Positions 51,189-59,978 of a stretch of 64,000 nt of DNA are shown in pieces. Both the position numbers and the translations under genes were made by a program. Every line of letters begins with the position of its first letter. Positions within the stretch are counted from its first letter, which is position 1. The stretch covers positions 186,001-250,000 of the forward strand of contig NZ_JADG01000011.1 in the NCBI RefSeq assembly GCF_000518265.1. The letters are read 5' to 3'. The notes beneath the pieces are model-generated. The model saw only the letters and a list, made by a program, of their open reading frames with translations. It was not told where the DNA came from and made no database searches. This stretch comes from Actinomadura oligospora ATCC 43269 (GTDB lineage: Bacteria > Actinomycetota > Actinomycetes > Streptosporangiales > Streptosporangiaceae).

Positions 51189-52571
51189 ATGAGCGCGGAC
51201 ATGGCCCGGGACGTCGTGGAGCGGTTGCGCGGTGTGTTCCGGAGCGGGCGGACGAAGGGGCTCGCGTGGCGGCGCGAGCAGCTTCGCGGACTGCGGACGC
51301 TGCTGACCGAGCGGGAGGCGGAGCTCGCGGACGCGCTGCGCGCCGACCTCGGCAAGGGCGCGGTGGAGAGCTACGCCTCCGAGCTGGGCTTCGTCGTCAA
51401 CGAGATCGACCACGCGCTGAGGCACCTGGAGCGCTGGACGCGGCCGGAGCGGGTCGCGGTGCCCCGCTCGCTGATGCCCGCGCGGGCCCGGACGGTGCGC
51501 GAGCCCCTCGGGGTCGTGCTGGTCATCAGCCCCTGGAACTACCCGGTGATGCTGGCGCTGGCCCCGATGGTCGGGGCCCTCGCCGCCGGGAACTGCGTCG
51601 TGCTCAAGCCGAGCGAGCTGGCCCCCGCGACGTCGTCCGCGCTGGCCCGGCTCCTCCCCTCGCACCTGGACGACCAGGCCGTCACCGTCGTGGAGGGCGC
51701 GGTGGAGGAGACGTCCGCGCTGCTGGAGCAGCGGTTCGACCACGTCTTCTACACCGGGAACGGACACGTCGGACGCGTCGTCATGCGCGCCGCCGCCGAG
51801 CACCTCACGCCGGTGACGCTCGAACTCGGCGGGAAGAGCCCGGCCCTGGTGGAGTCCGGCGTCGACCTGGCCGCGACGGCGAGGCGGCTCGCGTGGGGCA
51901 AGTTCTTCAACGCGGGGCAGAGCTGCACCGCGCCGGACTACGTCCTCGCCGTGGGCGACGGGACGGCCGACGACCTCGAACGGCACCTCGCCGACGCGAT
52001 CCGCGCGATGTACGGGGACGACCCGTCCCGCAGTCCCGACTACGGGCGGATCGTCAACGAGCGGCACTTCGACCGGCTCACCGCGCTCCTCGGCAGCGGA
52101 CGCGTCGTCACGGGCGGCGGGCACGACCGGGCGTCGCGGTACATCGCGCCGACCGTCCTCGGGGACGTGAAGGCGGACGCGCCGGTGATGGCCGAGGAGA
52201 TCTTCGGGCCGATCCTGCCCGTCCTGCGCGTCCCGGACCTGGACGCGGCGCTCGACTTCGTCAACGAGCGCGACAAGCCGCTCGCGCTCTACGCCTTCAC
52301 GGGCGACCCCGCGTCCAGGCGGCGGGTGCTCATCGAGACGTCGTCGGGCGCGGTCGGGTTCGGGCTGCCGAACGCGCACCTGACCGTCCCGGGGCTGCCG
52401 TTCGGCGGCGTCGGGGAGAGCGGCATGGGCGCCTACCACGGGCACCGCTCGTTCGAGACGTTCAGCCACGCGAAGGCCGTCCTCGACAAGCCGCTCTCGC
52501 CCGACACGATGCGGGTCGTCTACCCGCCCTTCACCGCCCTCAAGGAGCGCCTGGTCAGGGCCTTCACCTGA
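51189..52571 (+). CDS. Aldehyde dehydrogenase, class 3-like
   Basis: A 460-residue enzyme, shorter than the first one, lacking its longer N-terminal extension as in class 3 / AldH-type proteins. Motifs: PLGVVLVISPWNYPVMLALA, CVVLKPSELAPATSSALARL, VFYTGNGHVGRVVMRA, TLELGGKSPALVESG (general-base Glu), FFNAGQSCTAPDYVLA (catalytic Cys) and LPFGGVGESGMGAYHG. These enzymes often act on long-chain or aromatic aldehydes. ATG 51189 has AAGGAGGT 7 bp upstream. Probably repressed by the divergent TetR. Its stop is 11 bp from the convergent ABC-F stop. Confidence 0.95.
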   Translation: MSADMARDVVERLRGVFRSGRTKGLAWRREQLRGLRTLLTEREAELADALRADLGKGAVESYASELGFVVNEIDHALRHLERWTRPERVAVPRSLMPARARTVREPLGVVLVISPWNYPVMLALAPMVGALAAGNCVVLKPSELAPATSSALARLLPSHLDDQAVTVVEGAVEETSALLEQRFDHVFYTGNGHVGRVVMRAAAEHLTPVTLELGGKSPALVESGVDLAATARRLAWGKFFNAGQSCTAPDYVLAVGDGTADDLERHLADAIRAMYGDDPSRSPDYGRIVNERHFDRLTALLGSGRVVTGGGHDRASRYIAPTVLGDVKADAPVMAEEIFGPILPVLRVPDLDAALDFVNERDKPLALYAFTGDPASRRRVLIETSSGAVGFGLPNAHLTVPGLPFGGVGESGMGAYHGHRSFETFSHAKAVLDKPLSPDTMRVVYPPFTALKERLVRAFT

Positions 52572-52582
52572 TCGTCCACGGG

Positions 52583-54169
52583 TCAGGCGAGACTGATCAG
52601 GTCGGTGTAGCCGGGGTTCCAGAGGTCCTCGGCGGCGTCCGGGAGGATCAGGACGCGGTCCGGGCGGAGGGCCTCGACGGCCGCCTCGTCGTGGGTCACC
52701 ATGACGATCGCGCCCCGGTACCCGGCGACGGCGCGGAGCACCTCGGCCCGGGACGCCGCGTCGAGGTTGTTGGTCGGCTCGTCCAGCAGCAGCACGTTCG
52801 CGGACGAGGCGACCAGCCCGGCCAGCGCCAGCCGGGTCTTCTCGCCGCCCGACAGCACCCCGGCCGGCTTGTCGACGTCGTCGCCGCCGAACAGGAACGA
52901 CCCGAGGACGCCGCGCGCCTCGGCCTCGGGCAGGTGCGGCGCGGCGGCGGCGAGGTTGGCCGCGACCGAACGCTCCGGGTCCAGGGTGTCGTGCTCCTGC
53001 GCGAAGTAGCCGAGCCGCAGGCCGTGGCCGTGGACGACGCGTCCGGAGTCGGGCCGTTCCACCCCCGCGAGGATCTTCAGCAGCGTCGTCTTGCCCGCGC
53101 CGTTCAGGCCGAGGACGACCAGCCTGCTCCCCCGGTCGACGGCGAGGTCGACGCCGGTGAGGACGTCCTGGTCCCCGTAGGACTTGGTCAGGCTGATCGC
53201 GCCGAGCGGCGTCCGCCCGGACGGCGCGGGCTCGGGCAGCCGGATCCGGGCGACGCGCGCGGCGCGCCGGGCGGGCTCGGTGGCGGCGAGCATCCGGTCG
53301 GCGCGGCGGGCCATGTCCTTCGCGCGGGTGGCCGTGGACGCGCGGGCGCGCATCCGGTCGGCCTGGGCGTGCATGGTCGCGGCCTTGCGCTCGGCGGCGG
53401 CGCGGTGCCGGGCGCGGCGGCGCTCCTCGGCGTCCCGGTCGGCGAGGTAGGTGTCCCAGCCGGTGTTGTGGACGTCCAGGGACGCGGTGTCCGGGTCGAG
53501 GTGCCAGACGCGGTTGACCGTCGCGGCGAGCAGGCCGGTGTCGTGGCTGATCACGACCAGGCCGCCCGCGTGGGACGCCAGGAACCCGCGCAGCCACGCC
53601 ACCGAGTCGGCGTCGAGGTGGTTGGTCGGCTCGTCCAGCAGGAGGACGCCGGTCTCGCCGAACAGGACGCGGGCGAGTTCGGCGCGGCGGCGCTGACCTC
53701 CGGAGAGGGCCCCGACCGGCTGCCGCATCAGCCGGTCGGGCAGGCCCAGCCCGGCGGCGATGCGCGCCGCCTCGGCCTCGGCCGCATAGCCGCCGCGCGC
53801 GACGAACTCGGCCTCCGCGCGCGCGTACCGGTCGAACCCCTTCGGGTCGCCGGACGCCAGCGCGTCCTCGGCGGCGCGCAGGGCCCGGACGGCCTCGTCC
53901 AGGCGTCGCGCGGACAGGACACGGTCGGTGACGGTCTGGGCCGGGTCGGCGGCGGACGGATCCTGCGGGAGGTAGCCGACCGGGCCGGTGCGGGTGATCG
54001 TCCCGGCGGCGGGGACGGCGACCCCGGCGAGGGTCCTGAGCAGGGTGGTCTTGCCCGCGCCGTTGCGGCCGACCAGGCCGATCCGGTCGCCGGGAGAGAT
54101 GTGGGCGGTGACGCCGGTGAGCAGGGGACGCGCGGCGGCGCGCACGTCGACACCACGAAGGGTGATCAT
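52583..54169 (-). CDS. ABC-F family ribosome-protection-type ATPase
   Basis: A 528-residue protein with two ABC ATPase domains and no membrane segment. Domain 1: GLVGRNGAGKTTLLRTLAG, LSGGQRRRAELARVL, LLLDEPTNHLDAD; domain 2: VVLGLNGAGKTTLLKILAG, LSGGEKTRLALAGL, LLLDEPTNNLDAASR. Between them is an Arg/Ala-rich helical linker (AERKAATMHAQADRMRARA) as in ABC-F proteins, which bind ribosomes and either protect from antibiotics or act in translation. It has an upstream ORF of 7 codons plus stop in its leader, which suggests antibiotic-responsive attenuation. Start ATG 54169. Confidence 0.93.
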   Translation of the reverse strand: MITLRGVDVRAAARPLLTGVTAHISPGDRIGLVGRNGAGKTTLLRTLAGVAVPAAGTITRTGPVGYLPQDPSAADPAQTVTDRVLSARRLDEAVRALRAAEDALASGDPKGFDRYARAEAEFVARGGYAAEAEAARIAAGLGLPDRLMRQPVGALSGGQRRRAELARVLFGETGVLLLDEPTNHLDADSVAWLRGFLASHAGGLVVISHDTGLLAATVNRVWHLDPDTASLDVHNTGWDTYLADRDAEERRRARHRAAAERKAATMHAQADRMRARASTATRAKDMARRADRMLAATEPARRAARVARIRLPEPAPSGRTPLGAISLTKSYGDQDVLTGVDLAVDRGSRLVVLGLNGAGKTTLLKILAGVERPDSGRVVHGHGLRLGYFAQEHDTLDPERSVAANLAAAAPHLPEAEARGVLGSFLFGGDDVDKPAGVLSGGEKTRLALAGLVASSANVLLLDEPTNNLDAASRAEVLRAVAGYRGAIVMVTHDEAAVEALRPDRVLILPDAAEDLWNPGYTDLISLA

Positions 54170-54229
54170 GGGAAGAACGCTCCGAGACTGGCTGAGGACA
54201 CACGTGTGGCGTGGAGGCGGTGTCGTCAG

Positions 54230-54253
54230 CTAGTCCATGAGGGGCGTTGCCAT
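54230..54253 (-). CDS. Putative leader peptide MATPLMD of the ABC-F gene
   Basis: On the minus strand an ATG at 54253 opens a 7-codon ORF, Met-Ala-Thr-Pro-Leu-Met-Asp then TAG, ending 60 bp upstream of the ABC-F start (54169). The interval contains the palindrome CACACGTGTG (within 54198-54212) and other short complementarities. Antibiotic-resistance ABC-F genes in other bacteria are known to be induced through ribosome stalling on such short leader ORFs. GGGTGA lies about 6 bp upstream of its ATG. The function here is inferred. Confidence 0.5.
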   Translation of the reverse strand: MATPLMD

Positions 54254-54420
54254 GCGCGTCACCCTAGGCGATGCCCCCTGGCCCAGGGCAAACGAATAAG
54301 GCGCAAGGGCAACTTGTGCCCAAAAGCCGGGAGAGTTCGTCGGACGGCGACGATGACCGGCGCGTCCGCCGCGAGGAGCGTGTGGCACCTAGAGATCACC
54401 GTTGATCACGGAGGTGCGGT

Positions 54421-56397
54421 TTGCCCAGGCGGCCCCTCGCAAGGACGCGCCGGAGCGCGACGCTCGCGGCGCTGACCGGACTCGCCGTCGTGGCGGCGGG
54501 CGCGATGCCCGCCGCGAACGCGGCGGCGCGGACGGCCACGCCGAGGATCGTGGTGAAGAACGGCGTGACGCAGCCCGTCTTCTCCTACCAGGACGCGATC
54601 CGCGAGCACGTCTACGTCCAGACCAACCTCGACTCCGACCATGACGGCAAGCCCGACCGGGTGAACGTCGACATCGTCCGGCCGCGCGAGACCGAGCGGG
54701 GCCTGAAGGTGCCGGTCGTCATGGACGAGTCGCCGTACTACGACAACCTCGGGCGCGGCAACGAGGGCCAGCGCAAGAAGTACGACGCGAACGGGAACCC
54801 GATCTCGTTCCCGCTGTTCTACGACAACTACTTCGTGCCGCGCGGGTACGCGTTCCTCGCCGTGGACATGGTCGGGACGACCCGCTCCGACGGCTGCCCG
54901 ACCAGCGGCGGGCCGACCGACGTGCTCGGCGGCAAGGCCGTCGTCGACTGGCTGAACGGCCGGGCGAAGGCGTTCACGCCGGACGGCGAGCCGGTCACGG
55001 CGTCCTGGACGACCGGGCACACCGGCATGATCGGCAAGTCCTACGACGGCACGCTCGCCAACGGCGTCGCGGCGACCGGCGTGAAGGGCCTCGACACGAT
55101 CGTCCCGATCTCGGCGATCAGCGGCTGGTACGACTACAGCCGGATGAACGGCACCAAGTACTGGACGGGCGAGCAGGACGGCCTGGCCGAGACGGTCGAC
55201 ACCGAGGCGAAGACCAAGTGCGTCGCCGAGCGCGCCTACCTCGGCAAGGCGCAGGACGACGAGACCGGCAACTACAACGCCTACTGGGACACCACGAACT
55301 ACCGGACGGGCGCGATCACCAACGTCCGGAACGTCCGCGCGAGCGTCTTCGCGATCCATGGCGTGAACGACTTCAACGTCAAGGACAACCAGTTCTCCGA
55401 GTGGTGGCAGGGGCTGAAGAGGCAGGGCGTCGCGCGGAAGGTGTGGCTGCACCAGCGCGGCCACGTCGACCCGTTCGACATCCGCCGCCAGGACTGGGTG
55501 AACACGCTGCACAAGTGGTTCGACCACGAGCTGCAGAAGATCCCGAACGACGTGATGAGCCAGCCGCGCGCGGACGTCGAGGTCGGCCCGGACCAGTGGA
55601 TCACGCAGTCCGACTGGCCCGCGCCCGCCGCCGAATCCGTCCCGCTGCGTCCGGCGGCGGACGGCTCGCTCGGCCTGAAGCCCGCCGGCGGCACGGGGTC
55701 CTTCACGGACCTGCCGGGGCCGGACAACGCCGGGTACACCGAGTCGGACCTGGCGTCCGACCCGACGACCGCCAAGCCGTACCGGGCCGCCTACGTCTCC
55801 GGGCCGGTGCCGAAGTCCGTCCGCATCTCCGGCACGCCCGAGGCGAGGCTGCGCGTCAAGCTGGACAAGCCGACCTCGAACCTGACCGTCCTGCTGGTCG
55901 ACTACGGCGACGACACGCGCATCGACTACCTGGGCAGCGGTTCCGGCATCAGGACGCTCACCACGCGCAGCTGCTTCGGTGAGAGCACCGCCGACGACAG
56001 CGCCTGCTACCTGGACACCCAGACCAAGACGACCACGACCCCGCTGAACGTCGTGGCCCGCGGCTGGATCGACGCCCAGAACCGCACCTCGCTGAGCGAC
56101 CCGACGCCGCTGACGTCCGGGAAGTACTACACGATCGCCTGGAAGACGCTCAGCCAGGAGTACGTGCTCAAGCAGGGCCACCGCCTCGGCCTGGTCATCG
56201 CGGGCACCGACTACGACAACACCACCGAGACCCCCACGGGCGCGAACGTGACCGTGGACCTCGCGGGCAGCTCGGTCGGCGTCCCGGTCGTCCTGGCTCC
56301 GGACACCGTGACCTCGCAGGTCGCCCCCGTCCCGACCGCCCCGTGGCGCGGCCCGTCCAAGGTCCACCTCCCCCGCCAGGAGCGGAAGTTCTTCTGA
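54421..56397 (+). CDS. Secreted Xaa-Pro dipeptidyl-peptidase-like (S15) peptidase
   Basis: A 658-residue exported alpha/beta-hydrolase. Signal peptide MPRRPLARTRRSATLAALTG with cleavage after ANAAA. The S15 domain includes VYVQTNLDSDHDGKPDRVNV, MDESPYYDNLG, FVPRGYAFLAVDMVGTTRSD, the nucleophile segment GHTGMIGKSYDGTLANGVAA (Ser in G-K-S-Y-D-G), ISAISGWYDYSRMNG, and the His in KVWLHQRGHVDPFD. A C-terminal beta domain (APVPTAPWRGPSKVHLPRQE) follows. X-Pro dipeptidyl-peptidases release X-Pro from peptides outside the cell. TTG 54421 has GGAGGTG 6 bp upstream. Confidence 0.93.
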   Translation: MPRRPLARTRRSATLAALTGLAVVAAGAMPAANAAARTATPRIVVKNGVTQPVFSYQDAIREHVYVQTNLDSDHDGKPDRVNVDIVRPRETERGLKVPVVMDESPYYDNLGRGNEGQRKKYDANGNPISFPLFYDNYFVPRGYAFLAVDMVGTTRSDGCPTSGGPTDVLGGKAVVDWLNGRAKAFTPDGEPVTASWTTGHTGMIGKSYDGTLANGVAATGVKGLDTIVPISAISGWYDYSRMNGTKYWTGEQDGLAETVDTEAKTKCVAERAYLGKAQDDETGNYNAYWDTTNYRTGAITNVRNVRASVFAIHGVNDFNVKDNQFSEWWQGLKRQGVARKVWLHQRGHVDPFDIRRQDWVNTLHKWFDHELQKIPNDVMSQPRADVEVGPDQWITQSDWPAPAAESVPLRPAADGSLGLKPAGGTGSFTDLPGPDNAGYTESDLASDPTTAKPYRAAYVSGPVPKSVRISGTPEARLRVKLDKPTSNLTVLLVDYGDDTRIDYLGSGSGIRTLTTRSCFGESTADDSACYLDTQTKTTTTPLNVVARGWIDAQNRTSLSDPTPLTSGKYYTIAWKTLSQEYVLKQGHRLGLVIAGTDYDNTTETPTGANVTVDLAGSSVGVPVVLAPDTVTSQVAPVPTAPWRGPSKVHLPRQERKFF

Positions 56398-56415
56398 GCC
56401 TCTGAGCGGTAGGAC

Positions 56416-56451
56416 GAAGCCCCGGGGACCGGTTGTGGTCTCCGGGGCTTC
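56416..56451. terminator. Terminator hairpin after the S15 peptidase gene
   Basis: GAAGCCCCGGGGACC and GGTCTCCGGGGCTTC form a 15-bp stem with one mismatch around a six-base loop; it also lies just beyond the end of the convergent gene at 56465. Confidence 0.8.
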
Positions 56452-56464
56452 GTGGTGCCGGGGG

Positions 56465-57307
56465 TCAGGAGGGGACGCGGACGGTCTTCAGGAAGGTCGG
56501 GAGCAGCCAGGGGCGGCGGCCTCCGACGGTGACCTTGCGGGTGAGGGCGGCCCGGGGCTTGGAGAGGCGCCCGAACATCATGAGGTTGAAGGCGGCCGGG
56601 TCGAAGGTGACGCGGACGTCGGGGGCCCCGTCCGGCGCGTGCGCGGTGATCACGCCGTTGTGGAGGCGCAGGACGACCGGGTCGGTGTAGGCGGAGCGGA
56701 ACTCGACCGAGATCGGACGCGGGCGGGGCCTGCCGCCGCCGTCGAGCAGGTGGCCCAGCCCGTTGCGGCTCATGCCGACGATGAACTCGCCGAAGAAGTA
56801 GGACGCGTCGCGGGACGGGATGTCCCACGGGCGTCCGAGGGACGCCGCGATGTCGTACCCGTGCAGCAGCAGCTCGTTGATCATGTGGCCGAACAGCCCG
56901 GCGAGCGGGAGTTGCGCGCCGCCGATCCAGGAGACCGTCTCGGAGGGGTCCCGGTCGGCGGTGCGGTCGTGCATGAAGGCCAGGCATTCGCGCAGGCGGT
57001 CGAGCAGGGCCTTGGCGTCACGCTCGGCGAACGCGTCCAGGACGACGACGTTGAACGCGTGCACCCCGTCCACGTTGATGGCGCGCAGGCGTTCGAGCAG
57101 GTCGGGGACGGGCGGCTCCGGCGCGTCCGGGTCGATGAGGACGGCGTCGAGCCAGGAGATGGCGGCGACGTGGGCGACCGTGTCGGCGATCGTCCAGGCG
57201 TCGGTGGCCATGGCGGACGGGTCGGGGGCGGCGGACACAAGGTCGGCGAAACGCTCGCCCGTCTCCTGGAGCGAGGCGCGGATCTCGTGCCACTTCTCGT
57301 GGGCCAT
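56465..57307 (-). CDS. MDMPI / DinB-fold metal-binding protein (maleylpyruvate isomerase-like)
   Basis: A 280-residue protein from ATG 57307. The N-terminal half is a four-helix DinB-like domain: WTIADTVAHVAAISWLDAVL with a first metal His and INELLLHGYDIAASLGRPWD with the E-x-x-x-H pair, the TIGR03083 pattern of actinobacterial maleylpyruvate isomerase-like proteins. The C-terminal part (RPISVEFRSAYTDPVVLRLH, VRVTFDPAAFNLMMFGRLSK) resembles the SCP2-like domain found fused in this family. Members are thought to use mycothiol or similar thiols. Function unassigned. Confidence 0.8.
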   Translation of the reverse strand: MAHEKWHEIRASLQETGERFADLVSAAPDPSAMATDAWTIADTVAHVAAISWLDAVLIDPDAPEPPVPDLLERLRAINVDGVHAFNVVVLDAFAERDAKALLDRLRECLAFMHDRTADRDPSETVSWIGGAQLPLAGLFGHMINELLLHGYDIAASLGRPWDIPSRDASYFFGEFIVGMSRNGLGHLLDGGGRPRPRPISVEFRSAYTDPVVLRLHNGVITAHAPDGAPDVRVTFDPAAFNLMMFGRLSKPRAALTRKVTVGGRRPWLLPTFLKTVRVPS

Positions 57308-57373
57308 GACGTGAGATGACCACGGTTCCGCGGCGGAAGCAAGGTCGTGGGGCGGGGATCTCCAGGAGGTTTC

Positions 57374-57528
57374 TCAGAGGGGGATGTTGCCGTGTTCGCG
57401 ATGCGGCGCGGGGGCGGTCGTGGGCGGGTGGCCGATCGTCCGCCGACCCGCGCCCGTCCCGGCGTCGGCTCCTTCGCCGATGCCGGTGCCCGGGCGCGGG
57501 GCGGGTGGCGGGACGAGGTCGGCCTCGC
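57374..57528 (-). pseudogene. Residual 3' end of an acyl-CoA carboxylase beta-subunit gene
   Basis: On the minus strand, in another frame than the adjacent TIGR03084 gene, the sequence ends PHREHGNIPL and TGA (57374-57376). The C-terminus K/R-x-H-G-N-[IM]-P-L is highly characteristic of acyl-CoA carboxylase beta (AccD/PccB/AtuC-type) subunits in actinobacteria. No start codon, ribosome binding site or preceding domain of such a gene is present: only about 10-15 codons look genuine and the rest of the interval is low-complexity Pro/Arg/Gly. It is best explained as the scar of a deletion. Confidence 0.5.
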
Positions 57529-58341
57529 TCACGGGCGGCCGTCGCCGTTCGACGCGAACTGCCCGGGCGCCCGGCCCTCTCCCGCCGGGCCCCGGTACGC
57601 CTGCGCGATGTCGAGCCAGCGGTCGGCCTCCGCGCCGGACGCGGTGACGGCCAGGTCGGCGCGGTTCCGCCGCCGGGTGACCAGCAGGCAGAAGTCCTCG
57701 GCCGGGCCGCTGACCCGCTGCGCGGCGTCCGCCGGGCCGAAGTCGAACGCCTGCCCGGACGGCAGGGTGATCTCGTATCGGAACTCCTCCGCCGGAGGCG
57801 TCAGGCCGCGCGCCTGGTACCCGAAGTCGCGGGTCAGGATCGCGAACCCGACCAGGTGGACGAGCCGGTCGGTGCGCTCCAGCCGGATGCCGAGGGCGTC
57901 GGCGATGTCCTGGCCGTGCGCGAACGTCTCCATGATCCCGGCGCACGCGAGGATCGCCGGGGGCAGCGGGTTGACCAGCCACGGCACCGCGCCGTCCTCG
58001 GGGAACGCGGCGAGGGCGTCGATGCCCATGGTCCGGTCGGCGCGCCAGCTCTCGTACAGGTCGCGCGGCGACTCGCGCGGGTACAGGTTCAGCGCCGCGT
58101 TGACCGCGCCGTCGAAATCGCCCGCCGCGCCCTCGACGAGCGCCTGGAACCCGGCGGCGTCGGACGCGGCCGTCCCGGCGAGCTTGTAGATGAACGCCAG
58201 GTGCGCCACCTGGTCGGCGATCGTCCAGCCGGGGGCCGCCGTCGGCAGGCTCCAGCCCGCGGCGTCGAGATCCGCCACCATGCGGTCGATCTGCTCGCTC
58301 TCGGCGGTCAGGTCGGCGATGACCGTCTTCAAGTCCGTCAC
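57529..58341 (-). CDS. TIGR03084 family metal-binding protein
   Basis: A 270-residue DinB-fold protein from ATG 58341. VIADLTAESEQIDRMVADLD, APGWTIADQVAHLAFIYKLA, LPPAILACAGIMETFAHGQD and LVGFAILTRDFGYQARGLTP match TIGR03084 proteins, in which H (VAHLA), E and H (METFAHG) form the metal site. The family is related to maleylpyruvate isomerase and in actinobacteria is commonly found in gene clusters with AtuA-like and acyl-CoA carboxylase genes for acyclic terpene or branched-acid degradation. Here those partners are absent apart from the remnant downstream. Confidence 0.85.
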   Translation of the reverse strand: MTDLKTVIADLTAESEQIDRMVADLDAAGWSLPTAAPGWTIADQVAHLAFIYKLAGTAASDAAGFQALVEGAAGDFDGAVNAALNLYPRESPRDLYESWRADRTMGIDALAAFPEDGAVPWLVNPLPPAILACAGIMETFAHGQDIADALGIRLERTDRLVHLVGFAILTRDFGYQARGLTPPAEEFRYEITLPSGQAFDFGPADAAQRVSGPAEDFCLLVTRRRNRADLAVTASGAEADRWLDIAQAYRGPAGEGRAPGQFASNGDGRP

Positions 58342-58415
58342 GGGCCGCGTCCTCTCTCAGGGAACCTCGTAGGGGGAACCGGACATCAGCATCACCTGGT
58401 GGGACCAGGGGCGCC

Positions 58416-59693
58416 TTATGTGAAAGTGCGGACCTCGCCGGGGCCGTCCCCGACCTCGGGACGGGCGGGGTCCGGCGAGCGCCGGGCGAGGGCGGGGTCC
58501 GGGCGGTCGGCGCCCATGAGCTTCAGCGCGGGACCGGTCATCGCGGTCGTCACCAGCGCCATGACGACCATCAGGCCGTACAGGTCCCGGTCGAGGACGC
58601 CCATGCTCAGGCCGACGCCGAGGGCGACCAGCTCGGTCAGGCCGCGGGTGTTCATCAGCACCGCCAGCAGCGCGGACGTCCGCGTGGGCAGCCCCTGGAG
58701 CCGCGCGCCGAGGAACGCGCCGCCGAACTTGGCCACGACGGCGGTGACCAGGATCAGCCCGAAGTCGAGCAGGTCCGCCATGCTCGTCTCCGCCAGGTTC
58801 ACCTTCAGGCCGACGAGGACGAAGTAGGCGGGCAGCAGCAGGACCGTGCTCAGCTGGACGCCGTCCAGCAGGGTGGCGCGCGCCCGGCCCGCCTCGCCGC
58901 GCGGCATGACCAGGCCGAACAGGAACGCGCCGAAGATGAAGTGCAGGCCGAGCGCCTGGGTGGCCGCCGCCGACAGCAGCAGCCCGATCAGGACGACCGC
59001 GAGCGCCGAGGGCGAGCGCGCGGCCAGGGCGTCCGCCAGGCGCGACCGGCGCAGCAGCGGCCCCACGACGAGGAGCATCGCCGCGACGTAGGGCACGGTC
59101 AGCGCGACCTGCCAGGCCGTCGCGTCGCCGACCATGGCCTGGACGGCGGCGAGCAGCGTCCAGGCCACCACGTCGCAGATCGCGGCGGTGCTCAGCGCGA
59201 CCGTGCCGAGCAGCGTCCCGCCCATCCCCCGGTCGCCGATGATCCGCGCGAGGACCGGGAACGCCGTCACCGACGTCGCCACCGCCATGAACAGGACGAA
59301 GCCCGTCTGGTGCCCGGCCGCGTGGCGGGGCGCGAGGTACAGGCCGAGCAGCGCGCCGAGGCCGAGCGGCACCAGCGTCGAGCCCACCGCCGCGCCGACC
59401 GTGGCCCGGCCGACCTCCCGGACCGTCCGGCGGTCCAGTTCCAGCCCGACGACGAACATGAACACCACGAGGCCGAGGTTGGCGACGGCGGTGAGGTACG
59501 GGCGCACGGTCACCGGGAAGAGCAGGTCGGCGACGCGGCCGTTCAGCAGCGTGGGCCCGACGAGGATGCCGACGGCCATCTCCCCGATGACGTCGGGCTG
59601 CCCCAGCCTGCGCGCCACGCGGCCCGCGACCCTGGCCAGCACGACGACGAACGCCAGCGCCAGCAGAAACCTGAGGATCTGGGTGTCGGTCAC
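58416..59693 (-). CDS. Cation/proton antiporter, CPA2 type
   Basis: A 425-residue membrane protein with about 12 helices. Early FLLALAFVVVLARVAGRVAR and GQPDVIGEMAVGILVGPTLL (helix 1-2 motif), NLGLVVFMFVVGLELDRRTV, TSVTAFPVLARIIGDRG, and AICDVVAWTLLAA with the conserved Asp are typical of Na+(K+)/H+ exchangers of the CPA2/KefB group; LHFIFGAFLFGLVMPRG and LMNTRGLTELVALGVG are equally conserved. No C-terminal TrkA domain is present, only a short Pro/Arg tail. GTG 59693 follows GGGGAGAGGCGGGAAG. Divergent from the monooxygenase gene. Confidence 0.92.
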   Translation of the reverse strand: MTDTQILRFLLALAFVVVLARVAGRVARRLGQPDVIGEMAVGILVGPTLLNGRVADLLFPVTVRPYLTAVANLGLVVFMFVVGLELDRRTVREVGRATVGAAVGSTLVPLGLGALLGLYLAPRHAAGHQTGFVLFMAVATSVTAFPVLARIIGDRGMGGTLLGTVALSTAAICDVVAWTLLAAVQAMVGDATAWQVALTVPYVAAMLLVVGPLLRRSRLADALAARSPSALAVVLIGLLLSAAATQALGLHFIFGAFLFGLVMPRGEAGRARATLLDGVQLSTVLLLPAYFVLVGLKVNLAETSMADLLDFGLILVTAVVAKFGGAFLGARLQGLPTRTSALLAVLMNTRGLTELVALGVGLSMGVLDRDLYGLMVVMALVTTAMTGPALKLMGADRPDPALARRSPDPARPEVGDGPGEVRTFT

Positions 59694-59978
59694 CTTCCCG
59701 CCTCTCCCCCCTGCGAAAGAACACCGCGGCTCCCCCGGTCCCGCGCGGGGACCGGCTCCGAACCGGCGGCGACCATCGTCGGACACGCGCCGCACGGCGG
59801 GCTTCCTCACGATTGCCGTCCCGGCGGGACGTCCACCGGCGGCCACCCGCACACGATCCGGACGCCGGTGGGGACGCGGGCCGGGGCGCGGGGCGGGCCG
59901 CAATCCAGAAGGTGCCCGGCTCCGCGCGGGCTGCGACGGTGAATGCCAGTGCGGACAGCGACTGAAGGAGATGATCGG
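59694..59978. other. Divergent promoter region
   Basis: A 285-bp spacer between the antiporter and the first monooxygenase gene. It must hold promoters in both directions. I see no gene, strong dyad or recognised operator. AAGGAG at 59965 is the ribosome binding site of the monooxygenase gene. Confidence 0.4.

Noticed and set aside
52563..52603. Terminator formed by ACCTGATC and GATCAGGT around the ends of the second ALDH and ABC-F genes
   Set aside because: The stem is only 8 bp with a loop over 20 bases and lies partly inside both coding ends; it could be coincidence.
57308..57528. A complete small gene on the plus strand between the two DinB-fold genes
   Set aside because: Plus-strand frames here are translations of GC-rich low-complexity DNA without a domain; the only recognisable trace is the minus-strand HGNIPL end.
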